Positions 26,807 through 35,398 of a DNA stretch of 64,000 nucleotides are shown one piece after another; positions within the stretch are counted from its first letter, which is position 1; each line of letters starts with the position of its first letter. The translations under genes and the position numbers were made by a program. The stretch spans positions 62,001 through 126,000 of the forward strand of contig JAYUKX010000141.1 in NCBI GenBank assembly GCA_043764095.1, given 5' to 3'. The notes below the pieces were generated by a model that did no database searches, was not told the DNA's origin, and was given only the letters and a program-made list of their open reading frames with translations. Source of the stretch: M3007 sp043764095. GTDB lineage: Bacteria > Bacteroidota > Bacteroidia > Chitinophagales > Saprospiraceae.

Positions 26807-27292
26807 ATGAAGAAGATTTTTTTTATATTACTAGTAGCGTTTTCATTTGGATGTAATAAAGCCGAAAATGAAAACACAACAGATGCTGCTACATCCAAAG
26901 AGCAGATTACTAACCAAACTAGTGTAGGGGCTAACGACCGCAGTGTAACTATCGTGAATTCGATCACTATTTCGGAAGTTGATTATTTGAACACTTGCTC
27001 TCTGAATGTTACGGTAAGAAATTACTACACTAATGCACTTGTTTATTCGGGTGCTATTTCGGCTTTTTTGCCTTACACTTTTACATTTGTAACTACTACA
27101 GACGCGGAGTATAAAGTAAATTTAGGCGTAACTCCTTGGTACCCAAATTTTAACGGCAAAAAATTTAACTGGACGCTTAGGAAATCAGTTCAAGGTCAAC
27201 CTGTTTGCCAGCAAGGTCCTTCAAATCCTATTGCGACAATTTGGAATGGCCCAATATTTGATACTGGCGACTCGTGGGAAGCCTGTTTTTAA
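26807..27292 (+). CDS. Small lipoprotein of unknown function
   Basis: The 161-residue product has a clear lipoprotein signal (MKKIFFILLVAFSFGC, Cys16), then a Thr/Asn/Glu-rich linker and a domain of about 100 residues with two mid/late Cys (NTCSLNVTVRN and GQPVCQQGPSN). I do not recognise the family. It is likely anchored to the inner or outer membrane facing the periplasm or surface. It stands alone, with no promoter box recognised upstream and a strong terminator downstream. Confidence 0.8.
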   Translation: MKKIFFILLVAFSFGCNKAENENTTDAATSKEQITNQTSVGANDRSVTIVNSITISEVDYLNTCSLNVTVRNYYTNALVYSGAISAFLPYTFTFVTTTDAEYKVNLGVTPWYPNFNGKKFNWTLRKSVQGQPVCQQGPSNPIATIWNGPIFDTGDSWEACF

Positions 27293-27359
27293 TCGTTAAT
27301 TGATTCAATATAACCTAAAAAATTCAATTCAATTCAATTCGATTCGATACTTATAAACG

Positions 27360-27402
27360 ATGCTGCACCAACTGCGTTCCTGTTGATGGTGCAGCATTTT
27401 TT
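27360..27402 (+). terminator. Terminator of the small lipoprotein gene
   Basis: Perfect 11-bp arms (ATGCTGCACCA at 27360-27370, TGGTGCAGCAT at 27387-27397) are followed by a six-T run. A short AATTC/GATTC tandem (27321-27345) lies just before it. Confidence 0.9.
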
Positions 27403-27971
27403 ATTATAGTTGGTGTGTGATGAGAGGTCACGATAGGGTAGGGCGGTTCGGCTTCGCTCACCGACCCTACACCGCACACCTACAACCTATTTGGGGTTAT
27501 TTACCAATTTCGTTTTTTTTATGCAAATTTTCCATCTGTTTCGCTCATCGCCCCACACTGTACACCTACTAGTTTTACCGTTATATACTAAATTATGATG
27601 AAAGAACCAATTATTTCCTATTTTACCATGCTTTTCCATATAAATTAATATATTTTCACATAAGCATAGACAGAGTATTTAAAATCAACATATTTCCCCA
27701 AGCCAACAAAGCGCACCTAAAAATCATTATTTTTTTGAAAAAAACTTGCCAAATTTTATAAATTTTATGCCAAAATATGAAATTTGGGTACAAAAAGGAT
27801 GCGGCTGCATAAATCACTAGAAAGGGCGTTTTTTCGGCTTCTATTTAACATAATATATATTATGGAAAAATTATTAACGCTTTTTCGACATATTGCAAGC
27901 ATCTGTACACCTAAAATTGGCGAAAAAAATGGCAGATCAACAATTCAATACACAAAAACAATTTTTAAATC
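27403..27971. other. Gene-free AT-rich stretch before purN
   Basis: About 570 nt without a supported gene. It contains a hairpin-forming segment around 27436-27470 (GTAGGG.CGGT pairing with ACCG.CCCTAC around a GGCTTCGCTCA loop) related to the 26590 repeat, then AT-rich sequence. An open frame in phase with purN runs back to 27784, but its translation does not resemble a PurN N-terminus. I see nothing else in it. Confidence 0.5.
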
Positions 27972-27979
27972 TAACTTTG
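27972..27979 (+). promoter_or_regulatory. -7 box TAACTTTG of purN
   Basis: TAACTTTG lies 8 nt before the purN ATG, fitting TAnnTTTG and predicting a leader of only a few bases. It also supports starting purN at 27988 and not at an upstream in-frame codon. Confidence 0.5.
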
Positions 27980-27987
27980 CGCCCATT

Positions 27988-28557
27988 ATGAATATCGCTA
28001 TTTTTGCTTCCGGAGGCGGATCTAATGCCTTAAAAATTATTGAATATTTCAACGGTCATCCGCTCATTAAGGTTGCGCTGGTTGTTTCTAATAAACAGGA
28101 TGCTGGTGTGTTAGACATCGCCCAAAAACATGGCGTACCAACGTTGATTATCCAGCGCGCTGCATTTTATAATTCGGAGGTTTTGTTGACCAATTTAGAG
28201 AAATATGCGATTGATTTTATCGTATTAGCGGGTTTTTTATGGCTTATTCCTGCTTATTTAACGCATCGCTTCGACCATAAAATGGTGAATATCCACCCTG
28301 CACTTTTACCTAAATATGGCGGTAAAGGTATGTACGGCATGCACGTCCATGAGGCAGTACACGCTGCTCGAGAACCAGAATCTGGTATCACTATCCATTA
28401 TGTAAACGAACATTACGACGATGGTAATATTATCTTTAGCGCCACAACACCGATAGAACCAAGCGACTTGCCAAAAGATATTGCCCGGAAAGTACTGGCG
28501 CTGGAACACCAACACTTTCCGGTTGTCATAGAGCAGTTATTGAGCAAAAAAGCATAA
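27988..28557 (+). CDS. purN: Phosphoribosylglycinamide formyltransferase
   Basis: The 189-residue enzyme transfers a formyl group from 10-formyl-THF to GAR, the third step of purine synthesis. Seen motifs: the N-terminal FASGGGSNALKII phosphate-binding loop, VLAGFLWLIPAYL, the NIHPALLPKYGGKGMYG active-site segment with its Asn-x-His, and HYVNEHYDDGNII carrying the catalytic Asp. Length matches the short bacterial form. The frame extends upstream, but homology begins exactly at this ATG. It converges with the metZ-like gene 11 nt away. Confidence 0.95.
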   Translation: MNIAIFASGGGSNALKIIEYFNGHPLIKVALVVSNKQDAGVLDIAQKHGVPTLIIQRAAFYNSEVLLTNLEKYAIDFIVLAGFLWLIPAYLTHRFDHKMVNIHPALLPKYGGKGMYGMHVHEAVHAAREPESGITIHYVNEHYDDGNIIFSATTPIEPSDLPKDIARKVLALEHQHFPVVIEQLLSKKA

Positions 28558-28568
28558 GCACTTTTCCT

Positions 28569-29753
28569 TTAACACTGCGCTAAAGCCTGCATTATATCAT
28601 TTATTATATCATCTGCATGTTCCAATCCTACTGAAACACGCACTAAACCTGGCGTAATTCCTACTGCTGATCGCTCCGATTCGCTAAGTTTAGAATGCGT
28701 TGTAGAGGCTGGATGTGAGGCAATTGTACGGCTATCGCCGAGGTTATTGGTCATCGAAATCATTTCAAGCGCATTGAGGAATGTACGCCCAGCATCCAAT
28801 CCGCCTTTTAATTCAAACGTAAGAATTCCACCACCGTTACTCATTTGCTTTTTCGCAATTTCATACTGCGGGTGTGTGGACAAAAAAGGATATTTTACAA
28901 AACTAAGTTTAGGGTGATTTTCTAATGCCTTTGCCACTTTTAAGGCATTGTCCGCGTGCTTGTCCATACGTAAATACAATGTTTCAAGACTCTTTGTTAA
29001 AACCCAAGCATTGAACGGACTAAGCGATGGTCCAGTATTGCGTACCATCAGGTATAAATCGTGGATCAAATCTGCGCGACCCACCACTACCCCACCGAGT
29101 ACCCTACCCTGCCCATCCATAAATTTCGTGGCTGAATGTACCACCAAATCTGCACCAAATTCTATCGGACGTTGAACGGCTGGCGTGGCAAAACAGTTAT
29201 CAACGACGTATAAAATGCCGTATTTCTTGCAAATTTCGCCTAAAAACGCCAAATCAATGATATCTAAACCTGGATTTGATGGCGTTTCAATATATAGCAT
29301 TTTTGTATTCGGCAATATCAAAGCCTCAATGGTTTCGGGGCGGTTCATGTCAAAATAAGTGGACGTGATTCCCCATTTGGGCAAGTATTTTGTCAAAATA
29401 GTATGCGTAGAACCAAATACCGCTGAAGCCGATAAAATATGGTCGCCTTGCCCTAAAAATGTCATAAACGTAGCAAAAACCGCGGCCATACCTGTCCCTG
29501 TGGCTACACCGTCTTCTGCACCTTCCAATGCACACACTTTGTCGATAAATTCATCCACTGTTGGGTTTGAAAATCGACTATAAATATTTACATCCAAGGT
29601 ATCGTTGGTGAATGCAGCGGCCATATCTTCTGCCGATTCATAGACAAAACTGGAGGTAAGGAATAGCGGTGTGGAATGCTCCAATTCTGCTGTTCTTTTG
29701 CGCTGGAGGCGAATGGCTTGGGTTTCGGGTTGGTGTTTGTTAGATATTGGCAT
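28569..29753 (-). CDS. metZ: Trans-sulfuration PLP enzyme, O-succinylhomoserine sulfhydrylase-like
   Basis: The 394-residue Cys/Met-metabolism PLP enzyme has the substrate loop YSRFSNPTVDEF, GTGMAAVFATF phosphate contacts, VVDNCFATPAVQRP, and the PLP lysine K210 in VHSATKFMDGQGRVLGG. The C-terminus (NNLGDSRTIASHPASTTH, GLVRVSVGLEHADDII) is typical. The family splits into MetZ, cystathionine gamma-synthase and gamma-lyase; overall pattern favours MetZ, which makes homocysteine from an acylhomoserine and sulfide, but this is inference. It is the last gene of a tight minus-strand operon (5 nt after the OsmC-like gene). Confidence 0.85.
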   Translation of the reverse strand: MPISNKHQPETQAIRLQRKRTAELEHSTPLFLTSSFVYESAEDMAAAFTNDTLDVNIYSRFSNPTVDEFIDKVCALEGAEDGVATGTGMAAVFATFMTFLGQGDHILSASAVFGSTHTILTKYLPKWGITSTYFDMNRPETIEALILPNTKMLYIETPSNPGLDIIDLAFLGEICKKYGILYVVDNCFATPAVQRPIEFGADLVVHSATKFMDGQGRVLGGVVVGRADLIHDLYLMVRNTGPSLSPFNAWVLTKSLETLYLRMDKHADNALKVAKALENHPKLSFVKYPFLSTHPQYEIAKKQMSNGGGILTFELKGGLDAGRTFLNALEMISMTNNLGDSRTIASHPASTTHSKLSESERSAVGITPGLVRVSVGLEHADDIINDIMQALAQC

Positions 29754-29758
29754 CCTTT

Positions 29759-30184
29759 TTATGAATTAGTAATCATGGATATTTCCCAAGTCAAATCTGC
29801 TCCTGCAAGACGAAGGGTTTCGGCTACACTACAATATTTTTCCATAGATAAGGCAACGGCTTTTCGGGCTTTTCCTTCCTCTACTTTTCCAGCAAATGAA
29901 AACACAAGGTGTGCTTTTTGCCAAAGAGATGGCTCTTTATCGGGTTCGCGCTCGGCTGCTATTTCTATTTTGAAATCCGTGACTTCTTGACGCTGTTTTT
30001 TTAAGATCAAAAGGATATCAACAGCAGCGCAGCCACCTAGTCCCATAATGAGCATTTGCATAGGTCGGACACCTGTGGCGGCACCGCCTGCTATTTCAGG
30101 GACATATAGAGTTACGGCATTATCCTGTTCATCGGTGGCGGTGGTATGGCTTCCGTCTGGAGCGCGTTGAATTATTATTTTCAT
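29759..30184 (-). CDS. OsmC/Ohr family protein
   Basis: The 141-residue protein shows the OsmC pattern: GGAATGVRPMQMLIMGLGGCAAVDILLILKKQRQEV, with the conserved Cys in GLGGC, and an Asp/Glu-rich second half. A second conserved Cys sits in MEKYCSVAETL. OsmC/Ohr proteins are cytoplasmic thiol peroxidases acting on organic hydroperoxides; this YhfA-like subgroup is less well defined. It sits between mutS (9 nt) and the metZ-like gene (5 nt), so all three are probably one transcript. Confidence 0.9.
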   Translation of the reverse strand: MKIIIQRAPDGSHTTATDEQDNAVTLYVPEIAGGAATGVRPMQMLIMGLGGCAAVDILLILKKQRQEVTDFKIEIAAEREPDKEPSLWQKAHLVFSFAGKVEEGKARKAVALSMEKYCSVAETLRLAGADLTWEISMITNS

Positions 30185-30193
30185 GATGAAATA

Positions 30194-32896
30194 TTATTTG
30201 TTTTTACTGGCAATCTTGACCAATTCATTCAATTTCCATAACGCATCAATGGGAGTCATTGTATTCAAATCAATGGCCATTAATTCGTCTTTGATACGCA
30301 TGGTGTATTCATCTACATCAAAAATATGCAGTTGTAAGGGCGCTCCGATACCTTTTACTTTTTTCCGGAGGTTCTCTGCTTTAGGTTGTGGACTTGGTGC
30401 TTCTGGGGTATCGGTGGTCGATACGCTTGTTTCGATATGTTTTGATTCTAAGGTGCGCAAAATCTCTTGCGCGCGTTCCACAATATACTGCGGCATGCCG
30501 GCCATACGTGCTACGTGAATACCAAAAGAGTGGTTGGAACCGCCAGGTGTGAGTTTACGTAAAAAGATGACTTTTTGTCCTACTTCGCGTGTACTGACAT
30601 GGAAATTATGGATTCGATCGTGTGTTTCCGATAGTTCATTGAGTTCATGGTAATGCGTAGCAAACAGTGTTTTAGGATGTGCTCGCTCGTTATTGTGCAG
30701 GTATTCTGTCAAACTCCAAGCGATACTGATGCCATCATAAGTGCTGGTGCCGCGCCCGATTTCGTCGAGTAAAATCAAGGAACGTTCGCTGATGTTGTTC
30801 ATTATCAGTGCGGTTTCGTTCATTTCGACCATAAATGTACTTTCACCACCACTGATATTGTCACTCGCGCCTACGCGGGTGAATATTTTGTCACAAAGTC
30901 CTATTTTTGCTTGTTTGGCGGGTACAAAACTACCCATTTGAGCCATCAATACAATGAGGGCAGTTTGTCGGAGCAATGCCGATTTACCCGCCATATTGGG
31001 GCCCGTAATCAGAATGACCTGAATATCGTCGTTGCTCAGGTAAATATCATTTGGAATATACGATTCACCGATGGGCAATTGGGTTTCAATGACCGGATGG
31101 CGACCATCTTTAATATCTAATACCAAGGAATCGTTGATTTCTGGTCGGGCATATTGCCGTTCTTGTGCAATTTTGGAAAAAGACATCAAACAATCCAATC
31201 GTGCTACCAATTGGGCATTGTGCTGAATTGGGGCGATATAAGCGGCCACTTCTTCTACCATTGCTTTAAAAATACGCTCTTCTAGTTCCAGTATTTTTTC
31301 TTCTGCGCCGAGTATTTTGCCCTCCAGTACTTTTAGTTCATCGGTGATGAATCGTTCGCCATTGGCAATCGTTTGTTTGCGGATCCAATCTGGTGGTACT
31401 TGATCTTTCCATTTTGCGGTTACTTCCAAAAAATAACCAAAGACGTTGTTGAATCCAATTTTGAGCGATGTTATCCCTGTTCGTTCAATTTCTCGTTGTT
31501 GTATGGCCAGTAGTAAATCGCGGCTATTGGAAATAATATTGCGCAAATCGTCCAATTCCGGGTCTGCTCCATCGGCAATTGAGCCGCCTTTTCGTACTTC
31601 TGCTGGTGGGTCTGGCGCAATTACAGCCGCTATCCGCTCCAGTAGGGACATACAAGGATTAAGCCCCTCTCCTACCCTTTTGAGTGATGGCGGAACTTCG
31701 GGGGCACCATGACCGATTGGGTCGGCCAACGCAATTTTAATCTGATTTATCGCACCTAAAGCACGGCGCAATTGATTCACTTCCCTTGGATTGATTTTAC
31801 CAACGGCGGTTTTGCTCATCAATCGCTCTAAGTCGCCGATTTGCCGAATAGGTGTATCTAAATGTTTGGAAAAATCCTCCTGTGCGTAAAAAAAAGTAAC
31901 TGCATCTAACCGTTCTTCTATTTGTTTTTGATTGGTTAAAGGTAATAAAACCCACTTTTTGAGCAATCTTGCACCCATTGGACTAATGGTTTTATCCATT
32001 ACATTGAGGAGCGAAACACCGGAATCGTGGTTGCTGGAAATCAATTCTAGGTTGCGAATGGTGAACCGATCGAGCCAAACAAATTGATCGGTTTGTAATC
32101 GACTTAAAGTGCCGATATGCGATAATTTATTATTTTCAGTACTAGCTAAATAGTGCAACACCGCGCCAGCGGCACACTGTACCAAATCTAATTCATCAAT
32201 ACCAAAGCCTTTCAGCGAGTTGGTTTTGAAGTGTTGAAGTAGTTTTTCGCGGCCATAATCGGTGGTGAAAATCCAATCTTCTAGTGTTGAAATATAAAAT
32301 TTATCGCCAAAAAGTGCCGCAAATTCTTTTTGGCGGCTTTTGGGTAGTACAATTTCGGAGGGGCGAAAACTTTGAATTAGTTTATCCGCAGTAGCGGCAT
32401 CTCCTTCACTCACAAAAAATTCGCCCGTGCTAATATCTAAGAAAGCCAAACCAAATAGGTCATTTCTGGCGAAGGAAAGTGCTAAAAGAAAATTATTACT
32501 ATTGTGTTCCAGCAAAGCATCTTCCGTCGTAACGCCGGGGGTAATGATCTCTGTCACAGCACGCCGCACTACCCTACCGGGAACAGGTTTTTCCATTTGT
32601 TCGCAAATGGCTACACGGTAACCTGCCCGTACCAAACGCGGCATATACAAATCCAATGAATGATAAGGGAATCCAGCCAGTGCAATATCCGAACCGCCAT
32701 TGTTTCTGCTGGTTAAGGTAATACCCAAAGCCCGCGCCGTTTTTTCGGCATCTTCTGCAAATGTTTCATAAAAATCGCCGACCCTAAATAGAAGTACTGC
32801 GTCTGGATATTTGGCTTTTACTTGCGCATATTGTGTCATTAGCGGGGTCAGCGCGCCACCTTTCTCCTCCTTATCTGTTGATTTTGTCCTAGCCAT
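30194..32896 (-). CDS. mutS: DNA mismatch repair protein MutS
   Basis: The 900-residue protein has the mismatch-recognition domain near the N-terminus with the Phe-x-Glu motif (RVGDFYETF), connector and lever/clamp regions, and a C-terminal ABC-type ATPase: Walker A GPNMAGKS, the signature region GGESTFMVEMNETALI, Walker B LILLDEIGRGTSTYDG and the ATHYHEL switch. It binds mispaired bases and recruits MutL. Length is typical for MutS1. It starts 9 nt after the gene at 32906 and heads the osmC-like/metZ-like genes, an unusual neighbourhood for a repair gene. Confidence 0.98.
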   Translation of the reverse strand: MARTKSTDKEEKGGALTPLMTQYAQVKAKYPDAVLLFRVGDFYETFAEDAEKTARALGITLTSRNNGGSDIALAGFPYHSLDLYMPRLVRAGYRVAICEQMEKPVPGRVVRRAVTEIITPGVTTEDALLEHNSNNFLLALSFARNDLFGLAFLDISTGEFFVSEGDAATADKLIQSFRPSEIVLPKSRQKEFAALFGDKFYISTLEDWIFTTDYGREKLLQHFKTNSLKGFGIDELDLVQCAAGAVLHYLASTENNKLSHIGTLSRLQTDQFVWLDRFTIRNLELISSNHDSGVSLLNVMDKTISPMGARLLKKWVLLPLTNQKQIEERLDAVTFFYAQEDFSKHLDTPIRQIGDLERLMSKTAVGKINPREVNQLRRALGAINQIKIALADPIGHGAPEVPPSLKRVGEGLNPCMSLLERIAAVIAPDPPAEVRKGGSIADGADPELDDLRNIISNSRDLLLAIQQREIERTGITSLKIGFNNVFGYFLEVTAKWKDQVPPDWIRKQTIANGERFITDELKVLEGKILGAEEKILELEERIFKAMVEEVAAYIAPIQHNAQLVARLDCLMSFSKIAQERQYARPEINDSLVLDIKDGRHPVIETQLPIGESYIPNDIYLSNDDIQVILITGPNMAGKSALLRQTALIVLMAQMGSFVPAKQAKIGLCDKIFTRVGASDNISGGESTFMVEMNETALIMNNISERSLILLDEIGRGTSTYDGISIAWSLTEYLHNNERAHPKTLFATHYHELNELSETHDRIHNFHVSTREVGQKVIFLRKLTPGGSNHSFGIHVARMAGMPQYIVERAQEILRTLESKHIETSVSTTDTPEAPSPQPKAENLRKKVKGIGAPLQLHIFDVDEYTMRIKDELMAIDLNTMTPIDALWKLNELVKIASKNK

Positions 32897-32905
32897 TAGC
32901 CTTTT

Positions 32906-33496
32906 TTATTTATCGAAATAGTCGTCCTTTTCCTTTTCATCCTCCCATTCAATCGTCTTTTTAGGGCCAATGATCGGGGTAAGCATAGGCAGATCAATCC
33001 AAACGGCTTCTGCTGCGGAGATTGCCCCAATGCGTAAAAAACCACCAGATGCCTTTGCTGTTTCTTGCGCCAAACCGATATAACTACGGTACAAATCAGC
33101 GCCAAGTGGATCTTCTAATTTTGCTAAAATAGGATTTAAATCCTTTAGTTTCTCAGCAATTTGGTTGTTCCTGATGTCAATATCATCGGGGTAAGTAGAT
33201 AATACAGTATCTAGTTTTCCCCAAAAATCGTGTGCTACAACAGCATAGTATTCATTCAAGTGTTTGGGGTTGTTGTAGGTGCGTGCTTGCATGAGTCGTT
33301 CGCTCCAAGTCCGTTCTTCGCGGTCGAGCACACCATCAGCTGCGCCTACAAGAACAGTAATCAATGCAGGTGCACCAAGCAGTGCATCTAGTTCAGAGGA
33401 GTGCAGATGGTTAAAACCTTCCAAATGGGTCCACATAATTCGTTTTGTTATTTTGTAGTTCGTAAGGAATGAGGCAATAATAAGTGATTTGCGCAT
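32906..33496 (-). CDS. Conserved protein, possibly TerB-like
   Basis: The 196-residue frame has no signal peptide. An acidic helical segment (LITVLVGAADGVLDREERTWSERLM) is reminiscent of TerB-type domains, but overall resemblance is weak and I make no function claim. Two starts are possible: 33496, which follows a TATCTTTG box by 28 nt, or Met21 at 33436 (MWTHLEGFNH), where the conserved-looking sequence begins. It lies directly upstream of mutS with a 9-nt gap and is probably the first gene of that operon. Confidence 0.65.
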   Translation of the reverse strand: MRKSLIIASFLTNYKITKRIMWTHLEGFNHLHSSELDALLGAPALITVLVGAADGVLDREERTWSERLMQARTYNNPKHLNEYYAVVAHDFWGKLDTVLSTYPDDIDIRNNQIAEKLKDLNPILAKLEDPLGADLYRSYIGLAQETAKASGGFLRIGAISAAEAVWIDLPMLTPIIGPKKTIEWEDEKEKDDYFDK

Positions 33497-33524
33497 GACG
33501 GATTGATTGCTCGTTCCTCATCCG

Positions 33525-33532
33525 CAAAGATA
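33525..33532 (-). promoter_or_regulatory. -7 box TATCTTTG of the mutS operon
   Basis: The minus strand reads TATCTTTG 28 nt before the first possible start (33496). It would drive the unknown gene, mutS, the osmC-like and metZ-like genes. The -33 element is not clear. Confidence 0.5.
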
Positions 33533-33590
33533 AATAAACTTAGGTACTTCATTTGTATAAGTTTATCCACATTGTTGTTTACAGGTTGCA

Positions 33591-33950
33591 TCAGCTACAG
33601 GGCCGTACCTGCACATTGACTGAGCTGGTGAAGGAACAACCACCTTTTGTTTTTACTTTTACTTCATATACGCCTTCTTCTTTTACTTTGATGATTCGTT
33701 CGGTACTGCCCGTATTCCATTCAAAACTTTCATAATCACCTTCTACTTTAAGCATAGTTTCGCTCCCCTTACAAATTAACGTAACACCTGAAATAACGGC
33801 ACCTCTGAATGGAACGGTCACCGTAACGGTGGCAGAAGCAGGGGGGGCAGGGGGGGGACTTTGCAGGTCTTGTGCTGATACATTAAAAGCAAAAAAGCAG
33901 CACAATAGGCAAACTAGCCAATGGGTCAAAAAACGAGAAAATTTGTTCAT
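33591..33950 (-). CDS. Small secreted protein with homopolymeric C tracts
   Basis: The 119-residue protein has a signal peptide (ending FAFNVSAQ), a Pro-rich linker (SPPPAPPAS) and a single Ig/PKD-like domain common as a module of T9SS proteins (ICKGSETMLKVEGDYESFEWNTG, GGCSFTSSVNVQV). No sorting domain follows, so either it is periplasmic or the gene is cut short. The linker is encoded by C8 and C7 runs on the coding strand (33850-33857 and 33841-33847 on the plus strand), where slippage would shift the frame right after the signal peptide. It lies 21 nt after the E2-like gene. Confidence 0.7.
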   Translation of the reverse strand: MNKFSRFLTHWLVCLLCCFFAFNVSAQDLQSPPPAPPASATVTVTVPFRGAVISGVTLICKGSETMLKVEGDYESFEWNTGSTERIIKVKEEGVYEVKVKTKGGCSFTSSVNVQVRPCS

Positions 33951-33971
33951 AGTATATGTAAAGGTTGATAA

Positions 33972-34778
33972 TTAATGTTTTTCAAGTAAATGAGGGTTCT
34001 TAACAATCATTTTTAAGTACTTAAACATTCGGCCACCATGAATGGCATCTACAATTCGGTGGTCTAATGCTGCGCCTAGATTCATCAACCGCCTCGGAAC
34101 AATTTGGCCTTCAAAAACGGCTGGTTTGGTATTCACGCTCCCCATCGTAAAAACGACGGAAACATTAGCCGAAGGCAATAATGCGGGATACCCCATATCC
34201 AACCCAATTGACCCTATATTTGAAATTACATAAGTCCCAAAACTATTTGCTGAAAGGCCAATAGAAGGTATGTTCAAGCCCCAATTTACGGTTAATTGTT
34301 TTATAGTAGCCAGTACCCACCCGCGAATGGGCCAAGGCATTGCACCTAGAACGTCTTTCATGCGCTCTGCATTGTTCACTTGCCCTGTTCTTGACTTAGC
34401 AATTTCGGCATCTAGATAATTAGCCAATTCCTGTAACGTAAATTGATCTGCTTTTACTACTTTTACAGAGCCCATTTCAGAATCTCCTTTGATTAAAACA
34501 CTCAATGAGGCATCTATGGATGGTCGGACAACCACATTTCCGCGTTTAATATAGGTGTTAAATTCTGGTACTTCATCGCGGATAGCACGGGCAACCGCCA
34601 GCAAAAACACATGCGTATAAGTGATTTTTAAGCCCTCTGAACGTTTTTGGGAAATATACTTTTCCAAGTCTGTTACATCTAACTCGACCGACCCGAATAT
34701 CTTCGAGTCGGTCGGTTTTTTGTACAAAACAGCTGCAACGCGCCGCCAAGTTGTATCCATCGAATGTTGGTTATCCAT
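33972..34778 (-). CDS. Stand-alone 2-oxoacid dehydrogenase E2-type acyltransferase domain
   Basis: The 268-residue protein contains only the catalytic CoA-acyltransferase fold of E2 subunits (KITYTHVFLLAVARAI, NIPSIGLSANSFGTYVISNIGSIGLDMGYPALLP, VFTMGSVNTKPAV). There is no lipoyl or peripheral-subunit-binding domain. The active-site motif is D239-H240-R241-I-V-D244-A245, so the usual DHRxxDG has Ala for Gly while the catalytic His and Asp remain. It may acylate a small CoA-linked substrate instead of working inside a dehydrogenase complex; no E1 or E3 gene is near. A TATCTTTG box lies 5 nt before the ATG. Confidence 0.85.
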   Translation of the reverse strand: MDNQHSMDTTWRRVAAVLYKKPTDSKIFGSVELDVTDLEKYISQKRSEGLKITYTHVFLLAVARAIRDEVPEFNTYIKRGNVVVRPSIDASLSVLIKGDSEMGSVKVVKADQFTLQELANYLDAEIAKSRTGQVNNAERMKDVLGAMPWPIRGWVLATIKQLTVNWGLNIPSIGLSANSFGTYVISNIGSIGLDMGYPALLPSANVSVVFTMGSVNTKPAVFEGQIVPRRLMNLGAALDHRIVDAIHGGRMFKYLKMIVKNPHLLEKH

Positions 34779-34783
34779 GGAGG

Positions 34784-34791
34784 CAAAGATA
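34784..34791 (-). promoter_or_regulatory. -7 box TATCTTTG, 5 nt before the E2-like start
   Basis: The minus strand reads TATCTTTG, then CCTCC, then ATG. The box predicts a nearly leaderless transcript for the E2-like gene. The CCTCC is not a ribosome-binding site in this orientation. Confidence 0.5.
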
Positions 34792-34794
34792 CTG

Positions 34795-35235
34795 TCAACT
34801 CTTTGGATTTTTCATCTCTACTAAAGGTATTTTGTAATACACCACAAATCGGAAATGATAAGGGCTGGTTGCGGAGAGACAGGGTGAAATACTTTCAGGG
34901 AAAATGACTTTAAGTTGATGTTTCCCGTTTTCCGGACTTGTCCAATTCCAAGTATATGGAATATAGGGGCAATTTTCGGGATCGGGGGCTTGGGTTACCT
35001 CAAAACCAAAATGGCACATCGGAATGTCCGTTAAAAAAGTAAAAACCCGAGTTTGTTCCTCAAAACTAAAGGTACAATGGCCTTGAAAAACCTGTTCAGA
35101 CTGGTCCTCGCGCCACCAAATGGACTCTCCATCAAACAATGCTGATGCGCTGGAATAACGGGGACAAGGGATAATTTGTGCAAAAATAAAGTGCACGGAG
35201 CATAAAACAGCGGTGATTGACATTAAAACACGCAT
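34795..35235 (-). CDS. Small secreted protein of unknown function
   Basis: The 146-residue product has a signal peptide (MRVLMSITAVLCSVHFIFAQ) and a compact domain with four Cys after the signal (IIPCPRYSS, GHCTFSFEE, PMCHFGFEV, PENCPYIPY, later ISPCLSA). I do not recognise the family. The Cys spacing suggests disulfides in the periplasm or outside the cell. It precedes the E2-like gene by 16 nt but has its own upstream TAGTTTTG box (35314-35321, minus). Confidence 0.7.
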   Translation of the reverse strand: MRVLMSITAVLCSVHFIFAQIIPCPRYSSASALFDGESIWWREDQSEQVFQGHCTFSFEEQTRVFTFLTDIPMCHFGFEVTQAPDPENCPYIPYTWNWTSPENGKHQLKVIFPESISPCLSATSPYHFRFVVYYKIPLVEMKNPKS

Positions 35236-35313
35236 AATAAAAAAAGTTGTGCCACGTATGGCAGGTTACGGAAAAAGATGATTGATAGAAATGCGGTAGG
35301 CTATTTCAAGGTA

Positions 35314-35321
35314 CAAAACTA
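35314..35321 (-). promoter_or_regulatory. Possible -7 box TAGTTTTG for the gene at 34795-35235
   Basis: Matches TAnnTTTG on the minus strand, about 78 nt before the start codon, within the 210-nt divergent region shared with the DtxR-type regulator. No clear -33 element. Confidence 0.3.
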
Positions 35322-35373
35322 GGGCAATCCTTTGAAACGTGCAAAATTTTGAATAAAAAAAATAAAAACAAAA

Positions 35374-35389
35374 TTTAGACTAATCTAAA
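35374..35389. promoter_or_regulatory. Palindromic operator, probable DtxR/MntR-type site
   Basis: TTTAGACTAATCTAAA has perfect 6-bp arms around CTAA and matches the TTTAGnnnnnnCTAAA layout of DtxR-superfamily sites. It ends 9 bp upstream of the TACCTTTG -7 box of the regulator gene, so bound repressor would cover the -33/-7 spacer. This suggests metal-dependent autorepression of the regulator-transporter operon. Confidence 0.6.
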
Positions 35390-35398
35390 AATAAAATT

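Noticed and set aside
27321..27345. AATTC/GATTC microsatellite
   Set aside because: Short, imperfect and outside coding sequence; no functional implication seen.
27784..27987. 68-codon N-terminal extension of purN
   Set aside because: Homology begins at the ATG at 27988, a -7 box lies 8 nt before it and the extension is AT-rich without family similarity.
32906..33496. Assigning the gene before mutS as tellurite-resistance TerB
   Set aside because: Only one acidic helical segment resembles TerB; no ter operon partners are present, so it is left as possibly TerB-like.
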